DNA of 64,000 bases, taken from NCBI RefSeq assembly GCF_006980715.1, contig NZ_SBHN01000004.1, positions 125,353 to 189,352 on the forward strand, in the 5' to 3' direction. Made by a program: the position numbers and the translations under genes. The DNA comes from Telmatospirillum sp. J64-1. GTDB taxonomy: Bacteria; Pseudomonadota; Alphaproteobacteria; Rhodospirillales; Magnetospirillaceae. The notes under the pieces were generated by a model, which searched no databases, had not been told where the DNA came from, and saw only the letters and a list, made by a program, of their open reading frames with translations. Below are positions 55,658 through 64,000 of this stretch, in pieces. Numbering within the stretch: position 1 is the first letter of the stretch; every line of letters starts with the position of its first letter.

Positions 55658-58549
55658 TCAAGGATCCTGCCATGCCTCCTGCGTTCTCGCGGAATCGGCA
55701 TCCAGTATTCCGTTCGCCAAAGGAACCTCGATGGTGAACACGGATCCCTTGCCCAGGTCGGAACGCACATGGATCGGATGGTTGAGGAGCAGGGACAAGC
55801 GCTTGACGATGGCTAGGCCGAGGCCAAGCCCCTGGGACCGGTCCCGCGCCTCGTTCCCCACCTGATGGAATTCCTCGAAAATACGGCTGAGATGTTCCGG
55901 CGGGATGCCGATGCCGCTGTCTTCCACCTCCAGGCAAAGCCCGTTTTCCGTCTGGCGGCAGAAGACCCGGACATAGCCCCTTTCCGTGTAGCGCAAGGCG
56001 TTCTCGATAAGGTTCCTGAGCATGCGTCCCAGCAGCAAGCGGTCGCTCCGCACCCGGATCGGGCTATCGGGATGGCCGACCCGCAGGTCCAGCCCCTTGT
56101 CCCGGGCCAGCGGCGTATAGGCGACCTCGATATCCTGCAACAGCATGTCGAGGGAAAAATCCTCGATATTGACTTCGATGACCCCGGCTTCGAGCCGCGA
56201 GATGTCAAGCAGACTGTCCAGCAGGCTTTTCAGCGTTTCCAAGCTGCGCCTCAGCACCGCCAGGACCGAACGCGCCTTTTCCCCTTCCACATATTCTTCC
56301 AGCAGGGTGGTGAACAGGAACAGGGACTGCACAGGCTGACGCAGGTCATGGCTGGCCGCGGCCAGGAAGCGTGACTTCGAGGCATTGGCCTGTTCCGCCT
56401 CCTCTTTCGCCTGCCGGAGGTTTTCCTCCATCCGGTGGCGGTCGGTCATGTCCCGCCCCGTCGCCTGGTTCTCCAGATAATTCCCGTCCGGGTCGAACAC
56501 GGCGGTCCCTTCCCACATATACCACCGCTCACCGGAGGGGGTCCGCAGGCGGCATTCCACCGTCGTGCGGTGTTCGGGCTCGGTCACGGCACGCTCCATC
56601 GCCTCCCTGGTCTTCTCGTGGTCGTCGGGATGGACGTAGTCGGTCCAGTGGGCACCGATCAACTCGGCACAGTCGCGGCCCAATAGCTTGCACATGGTTT
56701 CATTGACGAAGGTGAAGCGTCCTTCATCATTGATGCGCACGACGAGGTCCCTTTGCGACTCCACCAGGCCGCGATACCGCGCCTCTCCCTCCCGCAGCGC
56801 CTCTTCCAGCTCTTTATGCTCGGTGATATCGATGCCCAGTCCCAATATACGAAACGGCTGCCCGGCCTCGTCGTAGAAGATTCGCCCGATCCCCAGGAGC
56901 CAGCGGATACTTCCGTCGGAATGTCGGACGCGATGTTCCACCCGATATTCGGGTTTCCCCATTGCCAAGGTATGGTCGACATAGGCCTGAACCATCCCCC
57001 GGTCCTCCGGAGGCAAGACCTCGAACCATTTCTCCGCACTGGGTGTAAAAGTCTCGGGATCCAGGTCGAACAGACGGTAGAGGCCCTCACTCCATTCGAC
57101 GGTCCCCGTCGGGAGATCCCAATCCCACATCCCGGCATCGACGGAAGACAAAACAAGGGTGAGACGTTCCTCGCTGCGCTTCAAGGCTTCCTCGATGCGC
57201 TTGCGCTCGGTGATGTCCATGCAGAGACCCGTGACATGCACACCCTCGCCGTCCCCGATTTCCTGGGCATAGCCAGAGGAGAAGATCCACCGCACATTAT
57301 GATTGGAGACTATGATGCGGTATTCCGCTTCATAGGTTTTCCGCTTTCCCTCTCTTATGTCCTGGAACAGGACATTGACGAAATCACGGTCGGCGGGATG
57401 GATCGATCCCCGCCATGTCTCATCCGAAGGCTGCTGTTTCTGCGGGTCGAAAGCAAAGATCCGATAGATCTCGTCTGACCAGTAGACCTCTCCCGTTTTC
57501 ATGTTCCATTCGAAGGCCCCGGCCCGGGCAGATTTCAAAGCCAATTGAAGCCGCGCTTCCGTCTGACGCAAGGCCTGTTCGGCCTTGCTACGGACCCGCA
57601 GATATTGCCGCAGGCCCCAGGCGGCCGCACCGCCGCTGATCAGCAGAAGGCCCAGGAAGGCGATGAAGGATTGCAGGGCCGCCAAACGCACCGCGTACAA
57701 GGTCGAATGCTCGTCGAAGCCGATTGCAACCATCAACCCCAAGACGCCGGATTTCAGTGGAGAGAAGGCAAAAAGACGGGATGTCCCTTCCAGCCCCGGC
57801 ATCTCGACCAGCCCGTTCTCGTCGGCCTCCAGCATGACCGAGAACCGTTCGGGAAGCTTCTGGCCCACCCAGGATTGATGATCGGGGATCCGGGCCAGGA
57901 TCACGCCTTCGCCGTCAGCGATCACGATCGAGGTATTGGGGGGAAGCGCCCTTTTCGAAAGGTAACCTGCAAGCCAACCGAGCTCGAGCGAAACCGTGGC
58001 AAGACCGGCGGGCGTGCCGCCGGGTCCTTCGAGACGCAGGGAGAAAGGCAGGCGGGCAGCCTCGGTGACGGAAGGAAGCGTGAAATGCCCCACCGTGAAA
58101 CGGCCTGCTTCCATTGCCCTGCGGAAATGCCCCATGTCATAGAATTGCCGTCCGATCTCGTCCGGATCGGTGGCGCACCACGTCCTGCCGTCCGGGTCGC
58201 TGATACTGAGCTGGAGATGCCTCGGGAACTCCGCCGCGATCCGCTCCATGACGTTGCGGCAGGCCGACGCATCCATCTGGCCGACACCGAATGCCCGGGC
58301 CGTCACGAGAATGTGATGGGCGTCCTCGATGATCCGCTGCTGCTCGTGGTCCAGCATATCCAGGAGCCGGTACGCTACCTGGGCGGATTCTCCCTCATAG
58401 GCTTCCTTCAGACGCAGGCTCGACAAAATCTCGAAGATCAGGAGCGAGGCCAGAAGAACGGCCAGCAGCCCGACGAACCGGCGCATCGGCCCTTTGAGGG
58501 GGGATGATTGACCACCTGGAAGCAATTTCTTCTCCGCCTGAGCCTCCAA
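55658..58549 (-). CDS. Large membrane sensor histidine kinase with three PAS domains
   Basis: A 963-residue inner-membrane kinase. Two membrane helices (about residues 23-45 and 285-305) flank a periplasmic domain of about 240 residues that looks like a dCache/Cache ligand-binding fold (DPDGRTWCATDPDEIGRQ, NTSIVIADGEGVILAR). Three PAS/PAC domains follow at about 330-450, 455-585 and 590-715, then a HisKA domain whose core FLAAASHDLRQPVQSLF is nearly identical to that of the MHYT kinase at 27993, and an ATPase domain (GLGLGLAIVKRLSLLL). No receiver is fused. The ligand and regulator are unknown. It lies downstream of, and convergent with, DUF2076. Confidence 0.92.
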   Translation of the reverse strand: MEAQAEKKLLPGGQSSPLKGPMRRFVGLLAVLLASLLIFEILSSLRLKEAYEGESAQVAYRLLDMLDHEQQRIIEDAHHILVTARAFGVGQMDASACRNVMERIAAEFPRHLQLSISDPDGRTWCATDPDEIGRQFYDMGHFRRAMEAGRFTVGHFTLPSVTEAARLPFSLRLEGPGGTPAGLATVSLELGWLAGYLSKRALPPNTSIVIADGEGVILARIPDHQSWVGQKLPERFSVMLEADENGLVEMPGLEGTSRLFAFSPLKSGVLGLMVAIGFDEHSTLYAVRLAALQSFIAFLGLLLISGGAAAWGLRQYLRVRSKAEQALRQTEARLQLALKSARAGAFEWNMKTGEVYWSDEIYRIFAFDPQKQQPSDETWRGSIHPADRDFVNVLFQDIREGKRKTYEAEYRIIVSNHNVRWIFSSGYAQEIGDGEGVHVTGLCMDITERKRIEEALKRSEERLTLVLSSVDAGMWDWDLPTGTVEWSEGLYRLFDLDPETFTPSAEKWFEVLPPEDRGMVQAYVDHTLAMGKPEYRVEHRVRHSDGSIRWLLGIGRIFYDEAGQPFRILGLGIDITEHKELEEALREGEARYRGLVESQRDLVVRINDEGRFTFVNETMCKLLGRDCAELIGAHWTDYVHPDDHEKTREAMERAVTEPEHRTTVECRLRTPSGERWYMWEGTAVFDPDGNYLENQATGRDMTDRHRMEENLRQAKEEAEQANASKSRFLAAASHDLRQPVQSLFLFTTLLEEYVEGEKARSVLAVLRRSLETLKSLLDSLLDISRLEAGVIEVNIEDFSLDMLLQDIEVAYTPLARDKGLDLRVGHPDSPIRVRSDRLLLGRMLRNLIENALRYTERGYVRVFCRQTENGLCLEVEDSGIGIPPEHLSRIFEEFHQVGNEARDRSQGLGLGLAIVKRLSLLLNHPIHVRSDLGKGSVFTIEVPLANGILDADSARTQEAWQDP

Positions 58550-58681
58550 GCATATGACTCTCTCATAAAGACGGCGCGAGATAGAATGATTTTAAATACA
58601 GGGATAAATATCGGCTCAGCAGCCAGGAAAGAGATGGGGCCTCCTCATCTGCTCAAAAAGTATATGCCCCCCGCAAAAGCG

Positions 58682-58711
58682 ACAGGACGTTACGCATTGG
58701 TAACGTCCTGT
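58682..58711 (-). terminator. Perfect 12-base hairpin after the phosphonate-transporter operon
   Basis: ACAGGACGTTAC (58682-58693) and GTAACGTCCTGT (58700-58711) are perfectly complementary around a six-base loop, 39 bp after the last permease stop. On the minus strand a short CTTTT follows. Terminator is most likely; an operator is possible. Confidence 0.65.
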
Positions 58712-58750
58712 ATCAGAAAGCTTGCTCTTACGGAGAAAATCCAGACGAGA

Positions 58751-59578
58751 TCAGATGATGGCGTGGCGCACCTTGGCCGACACCCATTCGCTGACCACCA
58801 CGGTGCCCAGGATGACCAGGAAGATCAGCGTGACCTGCGGCCAGGCCAGCACGTTCAGCGAGGCCATCAGCTGCATCCCGATGCCCCCGGCCCCGACCAA
58901 GCCCAGCACCGTCGACTCGCGGATGTTGATGTCCCAGCGGAAGACGGTGATCCCCGCGAAGGCCGGCAGGATCTGAGGCACGATGCCGAAGGCCATCACC
59001 TGGGCCTGACTGGCCCCGGTGGCACTGATGGCTTCCACCTGCTTCTCGTCGATCTCCTCGATCGCTTCGTAGAGAAGCTTGGCGATGAAGCCGATGGAGC
59101 GCAGGGCGATGGAGAGAATGCCCGCCAGCAGGCCCGGCCCCAGGATCGAGACCAGCAGCAAGGCCCAGATCAGCGAGTTGATGGAACGCGAGGACACGAT
59201 CACGAACAGCGCCACCGGACGGATGAAGTGGATGCTGGGCGTGGTGTTGCGCGCCGCCAGAAAGGCCACCGGCACCGCCACGACGACGGCCAGCATGGTC
59301 CCCAGCGTGGCGATGTTGAGCGTATCCCACAACGGCTTCCACAGCCGGTCCATGTATTCCCAGCGCGGCGGGAACATGCGTCGGCCGATATCGGCCGCCT
59401 GCTGAGGCGCATCCAGGACGAAGAGCCAGATGGTGTCCTGGGTCATCACCTGCCAGGACAGGACGAACAAGGCCACCAGGCCCAGCCAGCCAGCCCAGAC
59501 GAGAAGCTGTTGCGGCGGCGTGCGGCGCTGCCAGATCTTGGTATCGTTCAGGGTCGTGATCGCCATTACTGCACCCAT
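58751..59578 (-). CDS. phnE: Phosphonate-type ABC transporter permease (second PhnE)
   Basis: A 275-residue inner-membrane permease. The binding-protein-dependent transport block is SVLAARNTTPS-type LAARNTTPSIHFIRP, then KLLYEAIEEIDEKQVEAISATGASQAQVMAFGIVPQILPAF (split), the EAA loop region, and INIRESTVLGLVGAGGIGMQL. The PhnE signature RE(S/A)-x-VLG-x-VGAGGIG is intact. About six hydrophobic segments are visible. Its start overlaps the upstream permease gene by 13 bp. Two different PhnE-type permeases in one operon suggest a heterodimeric channel, as in many alphaproteobacterial phosphonate/phosphite importers. Confidence 0.92.
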   Translation of the reverse strand: MGAVMAITTLNDTKIWQRRTPPQQLLVWAGWLGLVALFVLSWQVMTQDTIWLFVLDAPQQAADIGRRMFPPRWEYMDRLWKPLWDTLNIATLGTMLAVVVAVPVAFLAARNTTPSIHFIRPVALFVIVSSRSINSLIWALLLVSILGPGLLAGILSIALRSIGFIAKLLYEAIEEIDEKQVEAISATGASQAQVMAFGIVPQILPAFAGITVFRWDINIRESTVLGLVGAGGIGMQLMASLNVLAWPQVTLIFLVILGTVVVSEWVSAKVRHAII

Positions 59579-60372
59579 TTCCGGATATAGCTGGACGAGT
59601 ATTCGCAGATCATCACGATGGCGATGATCAGCAGCAACACGGCAGCCGCGGAATCGAATTCGTAGCGGTCGATGGCGGTATTGAGGGTGGCACCGATGCC
59701 GCCCGCGCCAACGATGCCGATGACGGCGGATTCACGGAAATTGATGTCGAAGCGATAGACGCTGAGACCGATCAGGCGCGGCATCACCTGGGGCTGCACC
59801 GCCCAGGTCACCACCTGCCACCACGATGCGCCGGTGGCGCGGATGGCCTCGGCCTGGGATTCGTCCATATCCTCGATATCCTCGGCCAGCAGCTTGGCGA
59901 TGAAGCCGATGGTGGCGAAGGACAGGGTCAGGAAACCGGCCAGCGGCCCGAAGCCCACCATGGCCACGAACAGGATGGCGATGATGATTTCCTGGAAGCT
60001 GCGCGACAGGGCGATGATCGAGCGGCAGACCAGATAGACCGGCGCGGGGGCCAGATTGCGCGCCGCCCCGACACCGATAGGGATCGACAGCAGTACGCCG
60101 ACCACGGTCGAGGTCACCGTCATGGTCAGGCTTTCCCGCATGCCGACCACGATATCCCCCCAGCGGGAGGTGAAGTCGGGCTTCAGGAAGCCCAGGATGA
60201 ACTGCCAGCCGCGGTCCAGCCCTTCATAGGCCCGCTGCCAGTTCACCTCTACGGCACCGATGCCGATCACCAGATAGACCGCAAGGCCCAGCCACAGCCC
60301 CCAGCGCAGCCAGGGATTGGCGATCAGCGACGGCCGACGCCATTGGCGCGGTGCGGCGGCAATCGCGGTCAT
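59566..60372 (-). CDS. phnE: Phosphonate-type ABC transporter permease (first PhnE)
   Basis: A 268-residue permease homologous to its downstream neighbour. It has an N-terminal membrane helix, a [25 protein letters not shown] block, the EAA-type loop [25 protein letters not shown] and [21 protein letters not shown] near the end. It begins with an ATGA that overlaps the PhnC stop, so the three membrane and ATPase genes are translationally coupled. With PhnC and PhnD it forms an importer for a phosphonate, phosphite or related oxyanion. The exact ligand is not shown by sequence. Confidence 0.92.
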   Translation of the reverse strand: MTAIAAAPRQWRRPSLIANPWLRWGLWLGLAVYLVIGIGAVEVNWQRAYEGLDRGWQFILGFLKPDFTSRWGDIVVGMRESLTMTVTSTVVGVLLSIPIGVGAARNLAPAPVYLVCRSIIALSRSFQEIIIAILFVAMVGFGPLAGFLTLSFATIGFIAKLLAEDIEDMDESQAEAIRATGASWWQVVTWAVQPQVMPRLIGLSVYRFDINFRESAVIGIVGAGGIGATLNTAIDRYEFDSAAAVLLLIIAIVMICEYSSSYIRKWVQ

Positions 60373-61199
60373 GCCGGCCTCGCCATGAGTTCGACCTGGT
60401 CCTCGTCGGCCGCGCCGTCCTCGGCCTCGTCATTGCCGGGCTTGCGGATGGTGCGGGTCCAGTCCTCTTCGCCATAGATGCGCGTCAGGACATCCGGCGT
60501 CAGGTCGTCCGGGCTGCCGTCGAAGACCACTTCGCCCTTTTTCAGGCCGATGATCCGCTGCACGAACATCTGGGCCAGGGCGACGTCATGGATGTTGATG
60601 ATGGCGGCAAGGCCGCGTTCGGCGCAGACCTCGCAGATCAGGCGCATGATCTGGCGCGAGGTCTTGGGGTCCAGGCTGGCGGTCGGTTCGTCCACCAGCA
60701 GAATATCGGGATTCTGCAGCAGGGCGCGGGCGATGCCGACACGCTGGCGCTGGCCGCCCGACAGGGCATCGGCGCGCTTGTCGGCATGGTCGGACAGGCC
60801 CACGCGTTCGAGCGTGGCGAAGGCCTGATCCACCGCCTGTTGCGGGAATTTGCGGAAATAGCTGCGCCAGAAGCCGACATAGCCGAGCTGTCCGGACAGT
60901 ACGTTCTCCATCACCGTCAGGCGCTCGACCAGGGCATATTCCTGGAAGATCATGCCCATGCGGCGGCGCGCCTGGCGTAATTGGCCCTTGCCCAGGCGGG
61001 TCAGGTTCTCGTCACGCAGGAGGACCTGACCCGAACTGGGCTCGACCAGCCGGTTGATGCAGCGGATCAAGGTGGACTTGCCCGCTCCGGAGGGTCCGAT
61101 CAGCCCGACCACCTGCCCCGGCTGGACCGAGACAGAGACATTGTTGAGCGCCAGATCACCCGTGCGATAGCGTTTGGTAAGGTTCTCGATCTTCAGCAT
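60369..61199 (-). CDS. phnC: Phosphonate-type ABC transporter ATPase PhnC
   Basis: A 276-residue cytosolic ATPase. It starts [20 protein letters not shown], with Walker [11 protein letters not shown]-loop region [19 protein letters not shown], signature [15 protein letters not shown], Walker [13 protein letters not shown] and an H-loop [12 protein letters not shown], all as in PhnC. I start at 61199 on the family-typical N-terminus. An in-frame GTG at 61220, four bases after the PhnD stop, is an alternative. The stop overlaps the first permease start. No C-P lyase or phosphonatase genes are nearby. Confidence 0.94.
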   Translation of the reverse strand: MLKIENLTKRYRTGDLALNNVSVSVQPGQVVGLIGPSGAGKSTLIRCINRLVEPSSGQVLLRDENLTRLGKGQLRQARRRMGMIFQEYALVERLTVMENVLSGQLGYVGFWRSYFRKFPQQAVDQAFATLERVGLSDHADKRADALSGGQRQRVGIARALLQNPDILLVDEPTASLDPKTSRQIMRLICEVCAERGLAAIINIHDVALAQMFVQRIIGLKKGEVVFDGSPDDLTPDVLTRIYGEEDWTRTIRKPGNDEAEDGAADEDQVELMARPA

Positions 61200-61224
61200 C
61201 GAACCGGCTCTTTTCGTCACGGGA

Positions 61225-62184
61225 TCAGTTGCAGGCGTAAGAGACGTTCATGGCTTCGTCGATCTTACGAACGACTTCCCAATGCTCCTTGTAGCTGATG
61301 GGCATGAACTTCTCCTGCGGGGGTTCCGAAGCCTGGAACTCCTTGAGCAGGTCCGAACCTTCCCAATCGAAGGTGAAGAAGGCTTCCTTGATCTTCTCCT
61401 GAAGCTCGGGCTTCAGGTTGTAGACATAGCCGTAGCCGGTGGTCGGGAAGGTCTGGGACTTGTAGATGCTCTTGATCTGGTCGGCCTTGACCACGTCGCG
61501 GGCGACCATACGGCCCAGCACCGAATTGGCGATGGCGGCGGCCGGATAATCCTTGTTGGCCACGCCGAGGATCGAGTTGTCGTGCTTACCCGAGAAGACG
61601 GGCTCGAAGTCCTGACCGGCCTTCATGTTGTATTCGGCTTCCAGCAGGGCGGAAGGAGCCTTGTAGCCGGAATTCGAGGTCTCGGAGGTGAAGGCCAGCT
61701 TCTTGCCCTTGATGTCCTCGATCTTCTCGATGCCGCTGCCCGGATAGGTGATGATTTCCATCTCATAGCCGTAGAGGTCATCCTTCGACGCCATCATGGC
61801 GAAGGGGACGAAACCGGCGCAGTTGACGGCCAGCGGGTTGGAACCCGTGTTGAAGCCCGCGACATGCAGGCGGCCGGCGCGCATGGCTTCGATCTGGGCG
61901 GCGTTGGACTGGACGGGGAAGAACTGCACCCGCTTGCCGGTGACCTGTTCCATATGCTTCAGGAAGCCGTCCCAGACCTTGGCATAGACCGAGGGGTCTT
62001 CCACCGGGGTATAGGCGAAGATCAGGGTCGCAGGGTCGATCTGCTGCGCCGGATCGGTCGGGGTATCCGCGACGAGGTCGCCGTCGGCATCGGTGTAACG
62101 CGGATCCATGGCGTGGGCCGAAGACATCGCCAGCACCGCACCGACCACACAACCAACAGCCTTGGCCAACACAGATGTGCTCAT
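61225..62184 (-). CDS. phnD: Phosphonate/phosphite-type ABC substrate-binding protein PhnD
   Basis: A 319-residue periplasmic protein with a signal peptide (residues 1-25, ending AHA). Family blocks include [21 protein letters not shown], the ligand-binding-type [25 protein letters not shown] segment (split), [20 protein letters not shown] and [12 protein letters not shown]. It heads the four-gene operon, so the transporter is a complete importer. Family ligands include phosphonates, phosphite and hypophosphite, which cannot be told apart here. GAGGAGAGAGAG lies before ATG 62184. The frame opens earlier, but without a leader-like sequence. Confidence 0.94.
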   Translation of the reverse strand: MSTSVLAKAVGCVVGAVLAMSSAHAMDPRYTDADGDLVADTPTDPAQQIDPATLIFAYTPVEDPSVYAKVWDGFLKHMEQVTGKRVQFFPVQSNAAQIEAMRAGRLHVAGFNTGSNPLAVNCAGFVPFAMMASKDDLYGYEMEIITYPGSGIEKIEDIKGKKLAFTSETSNSGYKAPSALLEAEYNMKAGQDFEPVFSGKHDNSILGVANKDYPAAAIANSVLGRMVARDVVKADQIKSIYKSQTFPTTGYGYVYNLKPELQEKIKEAFFTFDWEGSDLLKEFQASEPPQEKFMPISYKEHWEVVRKIDEAMNVSYACN

Positions 62185-62313
62185 CTCTCTCTCCTCAAAA
62201 GCAGTCTTGCCACGCCGTACGCACCGGCGCGCTACTTCGGAGGGGATGATTAGCACCTCACGATTTTTTGCGTATGACAGTAATATGAAGTCTACATTTA
62301 TGTTACAATAATA

Positions 62314-62979
62314 TTAAATCACCCCTTCCCTTCCAAAGTCTTTGCGGGCCGTGGCATAAGCCTCCTGCATCCGCCGGGCCGTCGCCTGGATTGCCGCCTT
62401 GTCTCCACGCGCGACCAGGCCTTCATCGACCAGTTTTCCGCCGGCACCGATGCAGGCGGCCCCGGCCTTCAGCCATTCCCCGACATTATCGGCATCCAGC
62501 CCGCCGGTGGGCATGAAGGACACGCCGGGGAAGACCGAGCGCATGGCCTTGAGATGCGCCGGACCGACGGTCGAGGCGGGAAAGATCTTGACCGCCGCGG
62601 CTCCGGCGGCGAGGGCCTGATGGATCTCGGTCGGGGTCAAGGCCCCCATCAGGCAGGCGATTCCAAGCTCCCGGCAGGCTTCTCCCACCTCGGACACCAC
62701 GCAGGGCGAAACGACATAACGCGCCCCGGCGGCAACGGCCTCCGCCACGGCCTCGGCCGTCATCACCGTTCCGGCACCAATCAGCCTGTCGCCGCGCGCC
62801 GAGAATTCGGCGATGAGATCCATGGCGCCGGGCGTGGTCAAAGTGATCTCGAAGGTCCCGAAACCGGCTTCGGACAGCCATTCCACGGCGGTTCGGGCAT
62901 ATTCGGCGGAAGACATGCGGATCACCGGCACGACGCCGAACTGGACGAGCCGGTCGAGGATGGAAAGGGCGGTGGTCAT
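62314..62979 (-). CDS. eda: 2-dehydro-3-deoxyphosphogluconate (KDPG/KHG) aldolase
   Basis: A 221-residue class I aldolase of the Entner-Doudoroff pathway, cleaving KDPG to pyruvate and glyceraldehyde-3-phosphate. It has VVPVIRMSS, the Glu in FEITLTTPGAM, IGAGTVMTAE, and the Schiff-base Lys in AAVKIFPAS, then FMPTGGLDADN. The TTTTAT-N5-ATAAAA palindrome lies 48 bp upstream. It sits alone, without edd or zwf. Close relatives act on keto-4-hydroxyglutarate or KDPGal, so the exact sugar acid is unconfirmed. GGGAGG precedes the ATG. Confidence 0.9.
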   Translation of the reverse strand: MTTALSILDRLVQFGVVPVIRMSSAEYARTAVEWLSEAGFGTFEITLTTPGAMDLIAEFSARGDRLIGAGTVMTAEAVAEAVAAGARYVVSPCVVSEVGEACRELGIACLMGALTPTEIHQALAAGAAAVKIFPASTVGPAHLKAMRSVFPGVSFMPTGGLDADNVGEWLKAGAACIGAGGKLVDEGLVARGDKAAIQATARRMQEAYATARKDFGREGVI

Positions 62980-63026
62980 GGACAGGCCTCCCGGGGCTGC
63001 GACGGCCGATCCCGTGCGCTTTATGT

Positions 63027-63043
63027 TTTTATACTACATAAAA
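63027..63043. promoter_or_regulatory. Candidate operator upstream of the KDPG aldolase
   Basis: TTTTATACTACATAAAA: perfect six-base arms around five bases, within the 202-bp divergent gap and 48 bp upstream of the aldolase ATG. It could be a repressor site or overlap a -10 region. The regulator is not identified. Confidence 0.4.
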
Positions 63044-63181
63044 CCCTCAAGACAACGCCGAACGCCCCGTTAACCCGTCCTTGTCACCGGAGTTTCTTGT
63101 AAAAATCCTACAAATCGTATTGCACGGGGCTCCACCCTGCCCTAACCTGCCCCCAATGCCGTTTACGCCGGAGAGCATGGA

Positions 63182-64000
63182 ATGAACGACGGGACCACAA
63201 CACCTTCCCCCGCCCTGCGGATCGGCCTTGCCGCCAGCAGAAGCCTAGTCACCGGCCCGGCCAGCCCGGTCATCCTGCTCCTCCGCGAGATGGCGCCCCT
63301 GCTGCGGGCGCTGGGCGCAACCATCGTCACCACGCCCGACTGCGCGGATTCCCTGCGGCGCCACGGCCTGCACCAGCGGCTGACGGCGATCGAGGTCGTT
63401 CCCGGCGGACGCCTGGAACAGATGGTCTGGCTGGTGGCCGCCGTGGTCAGCACGGACGAGACGGCCCTCGACTGGGTGATCCATCTTTCCGACCCCGACG
63501 ATCCCAGCTCGTCCTATCCCGAGACGACGGCCCTGAAACGCCAATGCGTGGTCCATGGCAAGCCCTATCTGGGGACCTATGCCACGGCCTGGGAATGGCT
63601 TTGCCTGCATTGGCTCGCCCGCAAGGACGACAAGACTTTGCCCGCCCCGCCGGTCCGGCAGGATAACGAGGCGGCCATGGATTTCCTGCGCACCCGGACC
63701 GTCGCCCTGGTGGCGCATGATACCCGCAAGGGCGAGATGCTGGACTTCGCCCTCCAGCATCATGGCCTGCTGACCCTGTTCGGGCGGCGCCTTGCCACGG
63801 GAACGACGGCCTCGCTGCTCAATGGCCGGGCCCCGTCGCGGCGTCTGAGCGAGGGGACGGACGAACTGGCCTCGCGCGCCCAGGCCCTGGCCGAACGCCT
63901 GTCGCTGCAAGAGGACTGGATCGACCATGTCCAGAGCGGCCCGATGGGCGGCGACGCCGAGATCGCACGGGAAATCCTCCGTCGGCGCTGCGATCACGTC
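63182..64000 (+). CDS. Methylglyoxal-synthase-like protein with duplicated domain (3' end outside window)
   Basis: The frame runs off the right edge after 273 codons. Residues 171 onward match methylglyoxal synthase: TVALVAHDTRK (174-184, with His179-Asp180), ATGTT (205-209) and SGPMGGD (252-258, with the catalytic Asp at 258), equal to blocks of E. coli MgsA. Between the last two an insert replaces the usual short spacer. The first 145 residues look like a degenerate second copy: GGRLEQMVWLVAAVV resembles the helix after the active-site Asp, and DWVIHLSDPDDPSSSYPETT followed by PYLGTYATAWEWL resembles the MgsA C-terminal half. GGAG lies upstream. It is divergent from the KDPG aldolase. Confidence 0.72.
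   Translation, partial: MNDGTTTPSPALRIGLAASRSLVTGPASPVILLLREMAPLLRALGATIVTTPDCADSLRRHGLHQRLTAIEVVPGGRLEQMVWLVAAVVSTDETALDWVIHLSDPDDPSSSYPETTALKRQCVVHGKPYLGTYATAWEWLCLHWLARKDDKTLPAPPVRQDNEAAMDFLRTRTVALVAHDTRKGEMLDFALQHHGLLTLFGRRLATGTTASLLNGRAPSRRLSEGTDELASRAQALAERLSLQEDWIDHVQSGPMGGDAEIAREILRRRCDHV

Overview
The window is GC-rich, gene-dense chromosomal DNA from an alphaproteobacterium, most likely a Rhodospirillales member (Rhodospirillum/Magnetospirillum-like). I infer this from recognisable protein families, not from any database search. The pointers are an encapsulated ferritin plus encapsulin very like the Rhodospirillum rubrum pair, a PhyR general-stress regulator, HWE/HisKA_2 histidine kinases, a petP/petR-like MarR-OmpR pair, a class II DAHP synthase, and dispersed palindromic repeats of the kind common in this group. 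I see no tRNA, rRNA, CRISPR array, prophage or insertion sequence. Most of the window is conserved housekeeping DNA with small accessory islands.

Layout, 1-23.5 kb. A truncated lipoprotein/hydrolase, a YhbW-like flavin monooxygenase, an SDR, and a DUF1007-NicO metal transport pair come first. An XRE regulator, a periplasmic cytochrome c and a YihY-type membrane protein follow, then the fabI-aroC-rhodanese run, an orphan HigA-type antitoxin and sppA. Next are class II DAHP synthase coupled to nicotinate phosphoribosyltransferase, a radical SAM protein, glutathione reductase, a methyltransferase, yciB, a GabD-type dehydrogenase, queE, queD and a methyltransferase with a regulatory domain.

Layout, 23.5-43 kb. 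An RND efflux pair is followed by an MHYT hybrid histidine kinase and a nucleoside 2-deoxyribosyltransferase-like protein. The iron island comes next: encapsulin and encapsulated ferritin, divergent from a periplasmic iron/haem-type binding protein across an iron-box-like palindrome. An EF-G-like GTPase, an FRG-domain protein, a GAF-HisKA_2 kinase, an aspartate aminotransferase and uvrB follow, then an SDR (FolM-like) with folB.

Layout, 43-64 kb. An AT-rich gap with three DnaA-box matches precedes uvrC, pgsA, moaD and moaE. A TRIC channel, an orphan ParA, the HK/OmpR/MarR operon and ilvE follow. A stress-signalling block (PAS-HWE kinase, PhyR, DUF2076, large PAS kinase) leads to a phosphonate-type ABC transporter (PhnD-C-E-E), KDPG aldolase, and at the right edge a protein combining a degenerate and an intact methylglyoxal-synthase-like domain.

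The best candidates for a second look are the encapsulin iron store with its shared control region, the DnaA-box/AT-rich gap before uvrC, the tandem methylglyoxal synthase, and two loci carrying the same inverted pair of REP-like palindromes with the same spacing.
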